A stretch of 64,000 nucleotides of DNA from Imperialibacter sp. EC-SDR9 (GTDB taxonomy: Bacteria > Bacteroidota > Bacteroidia > Cytophagales > Cyclobacteriaceae), in NCBI RefSeq assembly GCF_902498805.1, contig NZ_LR701584.1:124001-188000 (forward strand). The letters are read 5' to 3'. The position numbers and the translations under genes are program-made. Below are positions 17,441 through 27,160 of the stretch, one piece after another (within the stretch, counting starts at the first letter, position 1; the number at the start of each line of letters is the position of its first letter). A model generated the notes under the pieces. It was not told where the DNA came from. It worked only from the letters and a program-made list of their open reading frames with translations, and did no database searches.

Positions 17441-20113
17441 TTGATACCCGCAGGACAAAACCATGTGAATCGGCCACCAGCGCTGGGAACCTTCCTCCTC
17501 AGGAAGATTTACAGTGCAGAACTGTTCGAAGAAATCCACGGTGACCTGCTTGAGCTTTACGAAGAAAGACTTGAAACAAAGGGTAAGTGGATCGCCTCGC
17601 TTCACTACCTGAAAGACGCCGTACTTTCTGCCCGCAATTACGACCTCAGAAGAAAAAGACATTATACTACTCAAAATAACTCAGGCGCTATGATTCGAAA
17701 TTACCTTAAAATCACACTGCGGACCATCTCCAAAAACAAGGTCTACACTGCCCTCAACATCATGGGGCTGGCACTTGGCATGGCTGCCTGCATTTTTATT
17801 ATGCAATACGTGGCCTACGAGCGGAGCTACGACAAGTTCAACGTCAATTTCAAAAATCTGTATCGCATACAGTACAACTTTTACCGCGAAGGAGAGCTTC
17901 AGTTTGAATGTGCTGCGGCCGTGCCAAGGGTAGGGCCTTTCATGAAAGAGAAAATGCCCGAGGTGGTAGACTTCGCCAGAGCCTATCCCCTTTCGATGGT
18001 AGTTTCTTATAACAATATCAACTTTCGGGAAGACAGAATTCACATTGCCGATCCTGCTTTCCTGAAGATCTTTACCTTCCCACTCATCAAGGGAGATGTG
18101 GAAACCTGCCTGACTGAACCGAATACAGTGGTAATTTCTGAAACAGCTGCCAAAAAATACTTCGGCGACGAAGACCCTATCGGCAAAATGATCCGGGCTG
18201 ACGGGCAATACAGCATGGCGGTGACAGCAGTGGCCAAAGACGTGCCCAACAATTCGCATATCAAATTTGACTTCCTTATCTCCTATCAAACACTCAATAA
18301 TCAAACTGATAACCAGTCAGAAACAGCCTGGGGGTGGTACGATTTCAATAGCTACGTTCTTTTGCGGGATGGAACTGACCCTGTGGCCTTCAATAAGAAA
18401 TTTGCTGACGTGCTGTATGAAGAAAGACATGAGGAGGAAGAAAAATACAATATCAGACAAGAGTTCCTCTTACAGCCAATTACCGATATCCACCTGAGCT
18501 CTAATCTACTTCAGGAATCGGAGCCGGACGAAGCCGGCGATGGGGAAGCCGTCTTTTTCCTCACCATCATTGCTGCGTTTATCCTGGTGATTGCCTGGAT
18601 AAATTACATCAACCTGAGCACAGCCAGGTCGGTAGAACGTGCCAAGGAAGTTGGCGTAAGAAAAGTAATGGGCGCATTCAAGGCGCAGCTAATCGGGCAG
18701 TTTATTACCGAATCGCTTGTCATGAACTTGCTCTCCTTCGTGTTGGGGCTCGTCATAGTAACACTTGGCATCAATCAGTTCAATGCGCTTACTGATGCAA
18801 GCCTGGACCTTTCATTCTTGTTGAGTGCAAGTTTTTGGGGTGTCGCAATGCTGGTCGTTTTTATCGGCTCGTTTCTCTCCGGCCTGTACCCCGCATTTGT
18901 TTTGTCGTCATACCAGCCATCTACCGTGCTAAAGGGCAAAATGACTGGCAAAAAGGGCGGCATCCTTCTCAGAAAAACCCTTGTCATATTCCAGTTTGCT
19001 TCCTCGGTATGTCTGATTGCCGGAACCCTCATTGTGTATCAGCAGCTCAGCTTTGTCCGCAACCTGGACCTGGGCTTCGATATGACAGAGACCCTTGTGG
19101 TAAAAGGGCCCGGTGTATTTGCAGCTGACTCCCTTTATGGCTCAACCATGCAGACCTTCAGGAATGAGCTGCTTCAAATGCCGGAAATTACAGCCCTGGC
19201 TTCGGGCACCAACGTTCCGGGAGATGAGATTTTCTGGGCAAACGGTATCAAAAGAGCCGAAGAGCCCAACGAAGCACGCAAAACAATCTATATAGCCGGA
19301 GTAGACTATGACTACTTCCCTGCCTACGACATCAGGTTTGTTGCCGGCCGCAACTACGACCGAACATTCGGTACCGACACAGGCTCGCTTATCCTCAACG
19401 AAGCGGGTGCGAAATTCCTCGGTTTCGCCTCGGCTGAAGAAGCCATTAACCAAAAGCTAAGCTGGGGACGGGGCAACAAAACCATTGTGGGCATAGTGGA
19501 AGACTACAACCAAATGTCGGCCAAAACCAAACCTACTCCCTTGTTGTTTCCGCTGGTAACAGGCCGAAGCAGCTTTTTCACGATTAAGCTCGATAAAAAT
19601 GGCGTTTCCGACCTTAGCCAGTTGTTCGACAAAGTAGAGCGCACCTACACGGCCTACTTCCCGGGCAACCCGTTCGACTACTTCTTTCTCGACGATTTCT
19701 TCAATCGGCAGTACAACCCCGAAAAGAAATTCAGCAGGGTCTTCACCCTGTTTGCAGGCTTTGCTATTGTGATTGCCTGCCTTGGGCTGTTCGGCCTGTC
19801 GTCGTTCAATGCACTACAAAAGACCAAGGAAATTGGTATAAGAAAAGCGATTGGCGCCGACGTAGGCCACATTGTCATGCTGCTGTCAAAAGAGTTTGTC
19901 TACCTGGTGCTGTTCGCCAACCTCATTGCCTGGCCCGCCACCTGGTTCATCATGAACAACTGGCTCGACAATTTTGCCTACAGAATTTCTATTTCACCGA
20001 TGATTTTCGTCATTGCCGGATTGCTTGTTTTGGTGATAGCTTTACTTACCGTTGGCTACAAAACGATGTCAACCGCCAAGTCGGATCCGGTAAAAGCCTT
20101 GCGGTACGAATAA
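17441..20113 (+). CDS. MacB/FtsX-type ABC permease with PadR-linked prefix domain (first)
   Basis: A protein of up to 890 residues. The first about 85 residues (LGTFLLRKIYS...HGDLLELYEER...SLHYLKDAVLSARN) form the soluble prefix domain found in Bacteroidota permeases encoded beside PadR genes. A TM helix near 95-115, a MacB-like periplasmic core and a three-helix FtsX block follow, and the core plus FtsX arrangement is then repeated, ending SDPVKALRYE. The start is uncertain: TTG at 17441 opens the frame, but GTG at 17465 with AGGA upstream is also possible. No ATPase gene is nearby, so the ATP-binding partner is encoded elsewhere. The substrate is unknown; lipid, peptide or antimicrobial export is usual for the family. 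Confidence 0.9.
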   Translation: MIPAGQNHVNRPPALGTFLLRKIYSAELFEEIHGDLLELYEERLETKGKWIASLHYLKDAVLSARNYDLRRKRHYTTQNNSGAMIRNYLKITLRTISKNKVYTALNIMGLALGMAACIFIMQYVAYERSYDKFNVNFKNLYRIQYNFYREGELQFECAAAVPRVGPFMKEKMPEVVDFARAYPLSMVVSYNNINFREDRIHIADPAFLKIFTFPLIKGDVETCLTEPNTVVISETAAKKYFGDEDPIGKMIRADGQYSMAVTAVAKDVPNNSHIKFDFLISYQTLNNQTDNQSETAWGWYDFNSYVLLRDGTDPVAFNKKFADVLYEERHEEEEKYNIRQEFLLQPITDIHLSSNLLQESEPDEAGDGEAVFFLTIIAAFILVIAWINYINLSTARSVERAKEVGVRKVMGAFKAQLIGQFITESLVMNLLSFVLGLVIVTLGINQFNALTDASLDLSFLLSASFWGVAMLVVFIGSFLSGLYPAFVLSSYQPSTVLKGKMTGKKGGILLRKTLVIFQFASSVCLIAGTLIVYQQLSFVRNLDLGFDMTETLVVKGPGVFAADSLYGSTMQTFRNELLQMPEITALASGTNVPGDEIFWANGIKRAEEPNEARKTIYIAGVDYDYFPAYDIRFVAGRNYDRTFGTDTGSLILNEAGAKFLGFASAEEAINQKLSWGRGNKTIVGIVEDYNQMSAKTKPTPLLFPLVTGRSSFFTIKLDKNGVSDLSQLFDKVERTYTAYFPGNPFDYFFLDDFFNRQYNPEKKFSRVFTLFAGFAIVIACLGLFGLSSFNALQKTKEIGIRKAIGADVGHIVMLLSKEFVYLVLFANLIAWPATWFIMNNWLDNFAYRISISPMIFVIAGLLVLVIALLTVGYKTMSTAKSDPVKALRYE

Positions 20114-20139
20114 GAAACATGCCCTAACACAAGGCGCAA

Positions 20140-22839
20140 ATGAAAACCTCGAATGAAACGGATGGCTTGCCACCTCGCTTTGGCTCTTGGCTGCTCAGGC
20201 GTGTTCTGAGCCGGGAGCTGTTGGACGAAGTACAGGGCGATTTAACCGAACTGTATGAAGATCGCCGGGTGCAGCATGGCGAAAGGTATGCATCTCTGCA
20301 CTATCTGAAAGATTGCCTGCTATCCATAAGAAATGCCGGGCTTCGCAAGCAAAAGAAGCCACAAAAAACTCAACTCAACAGCCTGGTCATGATCAGTTAC
20401 TACTTAAAAATTGCCCTTCGCAATATCAGCAAAGACAGGGCATTTGCTGCCATCAATATCCTTGGGCTGGCAGTAGGCGTTACGTGCTTCCTAACCTTGT
20501 TTCTATTCGTTCGCTTCGAACTAAGCTTCGACAAAGCGGATTCACCCGTTGCCAAAAACGAGCAACTTTATCGGGTCTATGTTCGCTCCCACATCAACGG
20601 CGAAAGCAATGTTAACTCAAAAACGTCGGGAAGAATGGGTGCCACTCTCAAAGAGAATTTCCCGGAAGTTCTCACCTATACCCGTATAGGCTATCAGGGC
20701 CCCAGAGCGTTTCGGCACAATAACCGGGTTTACAGGAGCAATACGGTTCATGCCGTTGACAGCACTTTCTTTGATGTTTTTCCTGTCAAATTTATCGAGG
20801 GAGAGCCAGGCTCCGCCCTCACAAGCCCTAACTCGCTCGTAATCACGGAGTCGGCGGCAAAGAGAATCTTTGGTAACGAAAACCCGGTTGGTGCTACACT
20901 GGAGACAGAGGGAGGCCGGAGCTACATGGTGACAGCCCTGATAGAGGACTTTCCAAAAAATTCTCACTTTAGCTGCGATTACCTTGAATCCCTCTCTACC
21001 TACGAGCCAAATGACGGTTGGATAGAGCTTTGGTATACCACTTACATCGCTTTAAAAAAGGGAACCGATCCGGTCGCCTTCGAGAAGAAAATGCAGTCTA
21101 TTGTAACCAACTATGTAGCGCCTCAGGTCCAACAAGTACTTGGCGTTTCCTTCGACGAGCTGCTTAAGCAAGGCAGCGACTATGCCTTTGGCTTACAGCC
21201 CTTTCAGTCAATTTACCTGAGATCACAACGAGACTACGGTATCGATCTCAATACGGAATGGGGCACGGTCAGGTCGGGAGACATCGCTTACATTTACATA
21301 TTTTCTGTGGTCGCAGTGTTCATTCTATTCATTGCGGTAATCAACTTCATGAACCTGTCCACAGCCAAGTCGGAAAAGCGGGCAAAAGAGGTGGGGGTTA
21401 GAAAAACCTTTGGTTCTACCCGCTATCAGCTCATCACACAATTTATTTCTGAAGCAGTATTGATGAGCCTGCTGGCTGTAGCATTGTCGGTAGTATTTAT
21501 CCGCCTGGCATTGCCCGGATTCAACAACCTGACAGGAAGGACCCTTACTTTCAACCTTTTCAGCAATGTATACACACTGCCCGGTCTTCTGCTGTTTGCC
21601 CTGGTAGTGGGTGTGCTGGCAGGCAGCTACCCGGCTCTGTATTTATCGCAGGCCCGGCCCATCAGCGTTTTGAAACACAACAAAGTTAAAGGAGCTAAAA
21701 GCAGCAAGCTGAGGAGTAGCCTGGTCATTACCCAATTTGCCATTTCTATCTCTTTGCTCATCGGCACTATCGTCATCAAAGACCAGCTGCATTATATCCA
21801 AAATAAAAACCTGGGATTCAGCAGAGAGCACCTTGTTTCAATCAGGAATGCAGCGCTACTTAGAGAAAAGACAGATGTATTTAGCGAAACCATACGTCAA
21901 AACTTGAACATACAGGCGATTACCAACAGTTCCAGACTGTTCAATAGTGGCATTCCCGGAAGCGGTTATTTGTACAATAAAAAGACCGGATCCGACATTG
22001 TGCTTGCTCAGTTTATCAACGTGGATGATGCCTTTTTGGAAACTTTTCAAATAGAACTTGTAGCAGGAAGGTTTTTCTCGAAGGACTTCCCCAACGATTC
22101 TCAGGCCGTGATCATTAATGAATCGGCCGCCAGGGCCTTTAACGCAGCAGACCCGGTCGGCAGTGAAATAACGTCCATTGATATCACGGAAAGAGGGACG
22201 ACCTACAAAATCATTGGCGTGGTCAGGGACTTTAACTACGAATCGCTCCACCGGCAGGTCCGGCCCCTGGTACTCAACCTGCGACCACCAAGAGAATCAT
22301 CGGGAATGCTGACGCTTCGGGTGTCGTCCGACGACATGATGTCGACCATGGCCTTCATTGAAGATGAGTGGTCAAAGCTTGCACCTGAAGGTGAGGCTAT
22401 CCACTATAGTTTTGTAGATGAAACATTGGCCAGGCTTTACCAAAGCGAACAAAAGGCCGGTACTATTGTTACCATTTTTGCCAGTATTGCCATATTTATC
22501 GCCTGTCTGGGCCTTTTTGGACTGGCAGCCTTTGTCACCGAACGACGCACCAAAGAAATTGGCATTCGAAAAGTACTGGGTGCTGGCGTGCCTCAAATCA
22601 TCGTGATCCTCTCCAGGGAGTTCACCATGTGGGTTCTCCTGGCCAACCTGATTGCATGGCCCGTTTCTTACTTACTGCTGCAGCGATGGCTTGAAAATTT
22701 CGCCTTCCGCATCGACATCAGCTGGTACATATTTGCTGGGGCAGGGGCAGCGGCGCTGCTCATCGCTTTGTTTACCATTGGAGTTCATGTGATCAAAACA
22801 GCCAGGGCCAACCCGGTCAAAGCGCTGAGATACGAATAA
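20140..22839 (+). CDS. MacB/FtsX-type ABC permease with PadR-linked prefix domain (second)
   Basis: A protein of 899 residues and a paralogue of the preceding gene, 26 bases downstream. It has the same prefix (FGSWLLRRVLSRELLDEVQGD...LHYLKDCLLSIRNAG), N-terminal helix, MacB core, FtsX block (NLSTAKSEKRAKEVGVRKTFGS) and repeated second half with RRTKEIGIRKVLGAG, ending RANPVKALRYE. The two may form a heterodimer or serve different substrates; the sequence does not decide this. No ATPase gene lies in the operon. Confidence 0.92.
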   Translation: MKTSNETDGLPPRFGSWLLRRVLSRELLDEVQGDLTELYEDRRVQHGERYASLHYLKDCLLSIRNAGLRKQKKPQKTQLNSLVMISYYLKIALRNISKDRAFAAINILGLAVGVTCFLTLFLFVRFELSFDKADSPVAKNEQLYRVYVRSHINGESNVNSKTSGRMGATLKENFPEVLTYTRIGYQGPRAFRHNNRVYRSNTVHAVDSTFFDVFPVKFIEGEPGSALTSPNSLVITESAAKRIFGNENPVGATLETEGGRSYMVTALIEDFPKNSHFSCDYLESLSTYEPNDGWIELWYTTYIALKKGTDPVAFEKKMQSIVTNYVAPQVQQVLGVSFDELLKQGSDYAFGLQPFQSIYLRSQRDYGIDLNTEWGTVRSGDIAYIYIFSVVAVFILFIAVINFMNLSTAKSEKRAKEVGVRKTFGSTRYQLITQFISEAVLMSLLAVALSVVFIRLALPGFNNLTGRTLTFNLFSNVYTLPGLLLFALVVGVLAGSYPALYLSQARPISVLKHNKVKGAKSSKLRSSLVITQFAISISLLIGTIVIKDQLHYIQNKNLGFSREHLVSIRNAALLREKTDVFSETIRQNLNIQAITNSSRLFNSGIPGSGYLYNKKTGSDIVLAQFINVDDAFLETFQIELVAGRFFSKDFPNDSQAVIINESAARAFNAADPVGSEITSIDITERGTTYKIIGVVRDFNYESLHRQVRPLVLNLRPPRESSGMLTLRVSSDDMMSTMAFIEDEWSKLAPEGEAIHYSFVDETLARLYQSEQKAGTIVTIFASIAIFIACLGLFGLAAFVTERRTKEIGIRKVLGAGVPQIIVILSREFTMWVLLANLIAWPVSYLLLQRWLENFAFRIDISWYIFAGAGAAALLIALFTIGVHVIKTARANPVKALRYE

Positions 22840-22849
22840 GAATGCAACC

Positions 22850-22882
22850 TTTGTGTATTGATTGATCGTAAGCGTATTTTTG
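22850..22882 (+). promoter_or_regulatory. Bacteroidota promoter for MBL-fold gene
   Basis: TTTG at 22850-22853 and TATTTTTG at 22875-22882 are separated by 21 bases, an exact fit to the TTTG-N19-21-TAnnTTTG pattern. Transcription would start near 22889, about 30 bases before the ATG at 22920, so this gene need not depend on the permease operon. Confidence 0.62.
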
Positions 22883-22919
22883 AGGCTGGCATTGATGCTT
22901 TTGTGCTCTCCATACACTT

Positions 22920-24062
22920 ATGAGATTGATTTTAGTTGTTTTCAAGTTTATCGGCATCTCCCTTGCCGGGATTACTACCCTGGTGGTCGTTGTGGGATGG
23001 CTTTTCACCGGCCTGAGCCCGCAGTTTGGCGGCACCCCAACTGACGCCCAAATCGCTTCCTACGAAAAGTCCGGCCATTTCGAGGAGGGTCTTTTTGTCA
23101 ACCAACAGCCCACTTCCATGGACATGGACTGGGCTACAGTAAAAACCCTGCTAAGAGATTACGTTGTGGGCGTGCCCAACCTGGCTCCCGAAAAACCACT
23201 TCCTGTTTTGAAGATTGATTCCATGAGCATCGTCAATCGACCGGACACCCTGACCCGGCTTACCTGGTTTGGTCACTCGGCCTTTCTCCTGGAAATGGAA
23301 GGAAAGAACATTTTACTCGATCCAATGTTTGGCGACAGCCCTTCCCCTGTTTCGTGGCTGGGCTCGCATCGGTTTACCGAGGGGCTACCCATAGAAATCG
23401 AGCAGCTTCCGGCTATCGATGCCGTCTTCTTTTCCCATGACCATTACGACCACCTCGATTACGAATCGGTGATGCGATTAAAGGACAAAGTAAAAGACTT
23501 TTACGTACCACTGGGCGTTGGCGCTCACCTGGTCGCCTGGGGTGTAGCCGAAGACAAAATACATGAGATGAACTGGTGGGAGGAAACTACTCATGAGAAT
23601 CTCCAAATTGTCTGCACACCGGCAAGGCATTTCTCCGGCAGGGGTATTACCAATCGTTTTTCAACCCTGTGGGGTTCGTGGGTGATCAAAGGGCAGCACG
23701 CCAACATCTATTTCAGTGGCGATAGCGGCTATGGCTCACATTTTAAAGAAATTGGTCAAAATTACGGCCCGTTTGATGCGGCCCTTATGGAGTGCGGGCA
23801 GTACGACCTGCGCTGGCACAATATTCACATGCTGCCAGAAGAAACAGCTCAGGGTGCCGTTGACTTAAATGCAAAAGTTATGATGCCCATCCACTGGGGG
23901 GCATTTGTGCTGGCGCTTCATGCATGGAAAGACCCTATTGACCGGGTAACAAAAGAGGCTGCTGCATTGGGGATGCCTATCGCTACGCCAAAAATTGGAG
24001 AAAGACTAATAGTGGGCCAGCCAGACTTCCCGATGGAAAGATGGTGGGACTCGCTAAAGTGA
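22920..24062 (+). CDS. MBL-fold metallo-hydrolase (UlaG/NAPE-PLD-like), membrane-anchored
   Basis: A protein of 380 residues. A hydrophobic N-terminal helix (about 3-30) anchors or exports it. The metal site is SHDHYDHLD (H173, H175, D177, H178), with further ligands in ARHFSGRG, YFSGDSGYG and MPIHWGAF, as in the UlaG and N-acylphosphatidylethanolamine phospholipase D branch of the superfamily. A hydrolytic role on a phosphodiester or lactone is expected, but the substrate cannot be told from sequence. Its stop is only seven bases from the stop of the convergent FG-GAP gene. It has its own promoter. Confidence 0.9.
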   Translation: MRLILVVFKFIGISLAGITTLVVVVGWLFTGLSPQFGGTPTDAQIASYEKSGHFEEGLFVNQQPTSMDMDWATVKTLLRDYVVGVPNLAPEKPLPVLKIDSMSIVNRPDTLTRLTWFGHSAFLLEMEGKNILLDPMFGDSPSPVSWLGSHRFTEGLPIEIEQLPAIDAVFFSHDHYDHLDYESVMRLKDKVKDFYVPLGVGAHLVAWGVAEDKIHEMNWWEETTHENLQIVCTPARHFSGRGITNRFSTLWGSWVIKGQHANIYFSGDSGYGSHFKEIGQNYGPFDAALMECGQYDLRWHNIHMLPEETAQGAVDLNAKVMMPIHWGAFVLALHAWKDPIDRVTKEAAALGMPIATPKIGERLIVGQPDFPMERWWDSLK

Positions 24063-24069
24063 TTATACC

Positions 24070-25554
24070 TTATTTTTTGAACACGCCGTCATACCGGCTG
24101 CCCATATAGGCACCCCATTTTATTTCTTTGTTAACAGGCAGGGTGGTAGTAAGCCTGATGACTTCCATCCCATCGAAAGTATAGGTATGTTCTGTATTGG
24201 TGGCATGACAGTAAACGATATCAATATTGCCATCGCCATCCAGGTCGCCCACCCAGGGGGTTGACGAAAGATTATGTCCATCGGTATGAACATCGAGATC
24301 AATGACCTCACCTGTCGTGAAATCGATCACCGCCAGCATGTTGTAGAAGTACTTCTTCATTAATCCATTTTCCAGGCTTTCTGCCTGATAGTTAACAATT
24401 ACCAATGCATCGTCAACACCATCAAGGGTAAAGTCGGCAATCACAGGCGTGGTGGTTTGATAAAGCCCAAGCGAGTCCAGAAACTCAACAGCTCCATTGG
24501 CGCCATTCACCATGAATTGCTTGGTCCAGTCGAGGTTGGGCCAGGAACCCTGTGCAAAAGACAAGAAAAAATCGGGAGTCTTATCGGCGTTGAAATACCC
24601 GACTGAGACCGAACTATAAGCTTCAGTATTGTCCATTTGTACCTGCCATATCTTTTGATGCGTCTTACCGTCGAACGCCAGAAACCTCCCATCCACTGCA
24701 TTGGCAACGATGTCGGACCTGCCGTCGTCATTCACATCTACCCAGGCAGCTGGAGCTATAAACCCCTTATTTGCACTGCTATCGAGCTTGATGGCGGCCG
24801 TTAAATCGCCTTTCATCACCTGAGAGAGAGTGCCCAGCCACAGGTTACCTCCAATGGTTTCGCCCCCTGTTCCAAAAATAATTTCTCTGTCATTGCTCCC
24901 GGCTATCGGCAAAGTGGCCACCGACATGTATATTTCCTTGCCGTCGGGCATTTTTGCTTTTCCCAGCACTTCGCCATTGAGGATGTTGAGCACTACCAGA
25001 TGGCCCGACGGTCTGTTTGGGTCGTAAGGTTCTGCCATTACATCGCCGCCATTGGAAATCAATATATCCTCCACACCATCTCCGTTTTGGTCTGGTACAA
25101 ACTGTGGGTTGTAAAAGTTGAACCACTGCTTTTGCTTCCGTTCTTTGGCCAGGTCGGGGTCATTGAAATGCCAGATCACTTCCCCGGTCTTTCCATTCAC
25201 AGCCTGCAATTCCGCCGACCTCCCATTGATAAAGATGTCCATCACACCATCACCAGTGATGTCTTTCAAACTGGCCGAACCAAACACCTGATCAATAGCC
25301 GACACATTCCAAAGCATGTCGCCGGTTCTTCCGTCCAGTGCAAACACTGCCGAGTCGCAGGCTTTGAATTCCTCCCTGCCCGCCCCGAGAATAATATCTT
25401 TGATGCCATCTCCGTTGAGGTCAGCTACTCTGGGCGATGAAAAAGTCCCGATTCCGGGAAGACGTTTTGTCCATGATTCTTGCGCCAGCAACTGACCGGC
25501 TATGCTAATGCATACCAGCATAAAAAGTGTAAACCGAAAAGCCATCCGATGCAA
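24070..25554 (-). CDS. secreted FG-GAP/VCBS-type beta-propeller protein
   Basis: A protein of 494 residues. A Sec signal peptide ends near GQLLAQES. Repeated motifs of the form DLNGDGIKDIILG, DITGDGVMDIFIN, DQNGDGVEDILIS, DVNDDGRSDIVAN and DLDGDGNIDIVY are spaced about 60 residues apart, typical of FG-GAP/VCBS repeats that bind calcium and fold as a propeller, here mixed with PQQ-propeller-like strands (ALDGRTGDMLW). A structural or ligand-binding role outside the cytoplasm is likely; no enzyme motif is seen. An alternative ATG lies three codons inside. It follows the PHP lipoprotein gene on the same strand, 58 bases later. Confidence 0.85.
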   Translation of the reverse strand: MHRMAFRFTLFMLVCISIAGQLLAQESWTKRLPGIGTFSSPRVADLNGDGIKDIILGAGREEFKACDSAVFALDGRTGDMLWNVSAIDQVFGSASLKDITGDGVMDIFINGRSAELQAVNGKTGEVIWHFNDPDLAKERKQKQWFNFYNPQFVPDQNGDGVEDILISNGGDVMAEPYDPNRPSGHLVVLNILNGEVLGKAKMPDGKEIYMSVATLPIAGSNDREIIFGTGGETIGGNLWLGTLSQVMKGDLTAAIKLDSSANKGFIAPAAWVDVNDDGRSDIVANAVDGRFLAFDGKTHQKIWQVQMDNTEAYSSVSVGYFNADKTPDFFLSFAQGSWPNLDWTKQFMVNGANGAVEFLDSLGLYQTTTPVIADFTLDGVDDALVIVNYQAESLENGLMKKYFYNMLAVIDFTTGEVIDLDVHTDGHNLSSTPWVGDLDGDGNIDIVYCHATNTEHTYTFDGMEVIRLTTTLPVNKEIKWGAYMGSRYDGVFKK

Positions 25555-25612
25555 TTGATTTTAATCCTTTGAAAGATAGATCAAAAGCGCATGAAGTTCA
25601 AAAAGGGTTACC

Positions 25613-26806
25613 CTACCGGGGAGTCACCGGCTGCGTCCAGGCCGTTTCAAAATCACCCTCTTGGAACGGGTTTTCTTTATACTTGTCCGACACTACTTTG
25701 GCCCTGACAAACACTATATCCTCGGTTAGCGCAAATTCAGCAGCTATTCCTTTTTTCTCCATCAGCACCGAAGACATCTCCCCACCTTTCTTCACCCCAA
25801 TGAATTGTATGGTATAAGCAACACCCTCTTCAGCTGCCACCTCCACTCTGATCTTATTTCCCTCCCGACTAATTCCACTCAAAGACACTCCGGTCGACCC
25901 ATAAAAGTCGCCTGCTTCCATGGCTTCAATCAAAGATGCAGGTCGTAGTGAGTCGGCCTGCACCATCACCCAGCCCCGGCCGCTGTTGCTATAGGCATCG
26001 CCAAACATATGGTAATTGTGGCTGTCGTCCGTTGCCACGCCATACATAAGGGGCTTACCGGCGGCCAGGTAGGCAATATTGATGCGATCCCACATCTCCT
26101 CCATTCCTATATGGGTGGAGTCGCCGTAGTTGTTAACCATGGGGTGGCCATTGAACACCTCAAAGAATCGCTCACCGTTAAGCGAGATCATGTCGTCTAG
26201 CGTAATAGCAAAATAGAAATTGGGATGGTTGATGTGAATGATCATTGGTTGGCCGGTGGCCTGTCGTTGTGCCGCTACTGCGTCGATGCATTTTTGCAGC
26301 ACATCCGATACACTACTCCCTTCCTGTGCCCCAATCAACTCTTTGACGTTGGTGACGTTCAGGTGTAGAGGTTTTCCCTCGAAACTGTTCGTAATTTCCT
26401 CTGACTGTATGATGAGGAATTTGTCCTTTTCGGCAAAAAGTGGCACGTATTCCTGAAAAGTTTTCAGCTTCACACTTACCCGGCCCGTGTCCTCTTTATA
26501 TTCCACCCAGTCCTCCCCATATTTGTTTAGGTAGGTGTAAAAAGCGTCTTTATACACCCCGCCCCTTGGCACAAGTTTCCACTTTTCACCAGCCGCCAAT
26601 GTGTTGTGGTCAGAAAGGCCAACAAAGTCATAGCCGTGGTCCTTGTACCAACCCATGATCATTTCAGGAAATTCGTCACCATCACTCCAATAGCTATGGG
26701 TGTGCAAATTTCCTTTGTACCATTGCCTTTCAACCTTAGCTGTTTTCGGCGTGCCACACGACCAGAGAAGCAGCAAAAAGACCGATAGAATACCTAATCT
26801 TTTCAT
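25613..26806 (-). CDS. PHP-domain phosphoesterase-like lipoprotein
   Basis: A protein of 397 residues. The lipobox LLWSC places the lipidated Cys at residue 17. PHP motifs are GNLHTHSYWSDGD (H35, H37, D42), LSDHN (D66, H67, N68), IHINHPN and ATDDSHNY, the pattern of CehA/McbA-like and related metal-dependent phosphoesterases. Metal ligands look intact, so it is likely an active hydrolase anchored outside the inner membrane. The substrate is unknown. It probably forms a transcription unit with the FG-GAP gene. Confidence 0.88.
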   Translation of the reverse strand: MKRLGILSVFLLLLWSCGTPKTAKVERQWYKGNLHTHSYWSDGDEFPEMIMGWYKDHGYDFVGLSDHNTLAAGEKWKLVPRGGVYKDAFYTYLNKYGEDWVEYKEDTGRVSVKLKTFQEYVPLFAEKDKFLIIQSEEITNSFEGKPLHLNVTNVKELIGAQEGSSVSDVLQKCIDAVAAQRQATGQPMIIHINHPNFYFAITLDDMISLNGERFFEVFNGHPMVNNYGDSTHIGMEEMWDRINIAYLAAGKPLMYGVATDDSHNYHMFGDAYSNSGRGWVMVQADSLRPASLIEAMEAGDFYGSTGVSLSGISREGNKIRVEVAAEEGVAYTIQFIGVKKGGEMSSVLMEKKGIAAEFALTEDIVFVRAKVVSDKYKENPFQEGDFETAWTQPVTPR

Positions 26807-27160
26807 TTTCTAAAATTTAGATTTTATCAATTCACCAAACGAGTGTTTCAAAAAGAAAGCAAATATTACAATAACTCATCCAATAGATGCGTCTTGCGGT
26901 AGCTTTTATCAGTCATTTCGTGCTCAGGTAACAAGCCAAACTCACCAATGAATCAAACAACTAATTCTTTGAAAAATATAATTTAAATAACTGAGCCGAT
27001 TTCATCATTTAGTTGCATCACCTATACAATTTGGCCTCAAAAGTTGAAATATGAAAAGAAATTGCATAATATACGTTAGCATTCAATAACCTTATAAGTA
27101 GAACCATTATTAACCTAACCTGTTTATGTCCAATTTATTGGATATATTTTACCTTAGAGC
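26807..27160. other. 354-bp divergent intergenic region
   Basis: AT-rich DNA between the PHP lipoprotein (minus) and the PAS protein (plus). It must hold promoters for both, but I find no exact TAnnTTTG box with a paired -33 element and no ORF, RNA gene or strong repeat. Confidence 0.5.

Noticed and set aside
17681-18304. 207-codon minus-strand ORF
   Set aside because: Opposite the first permease, which has intact family motifs throughout.
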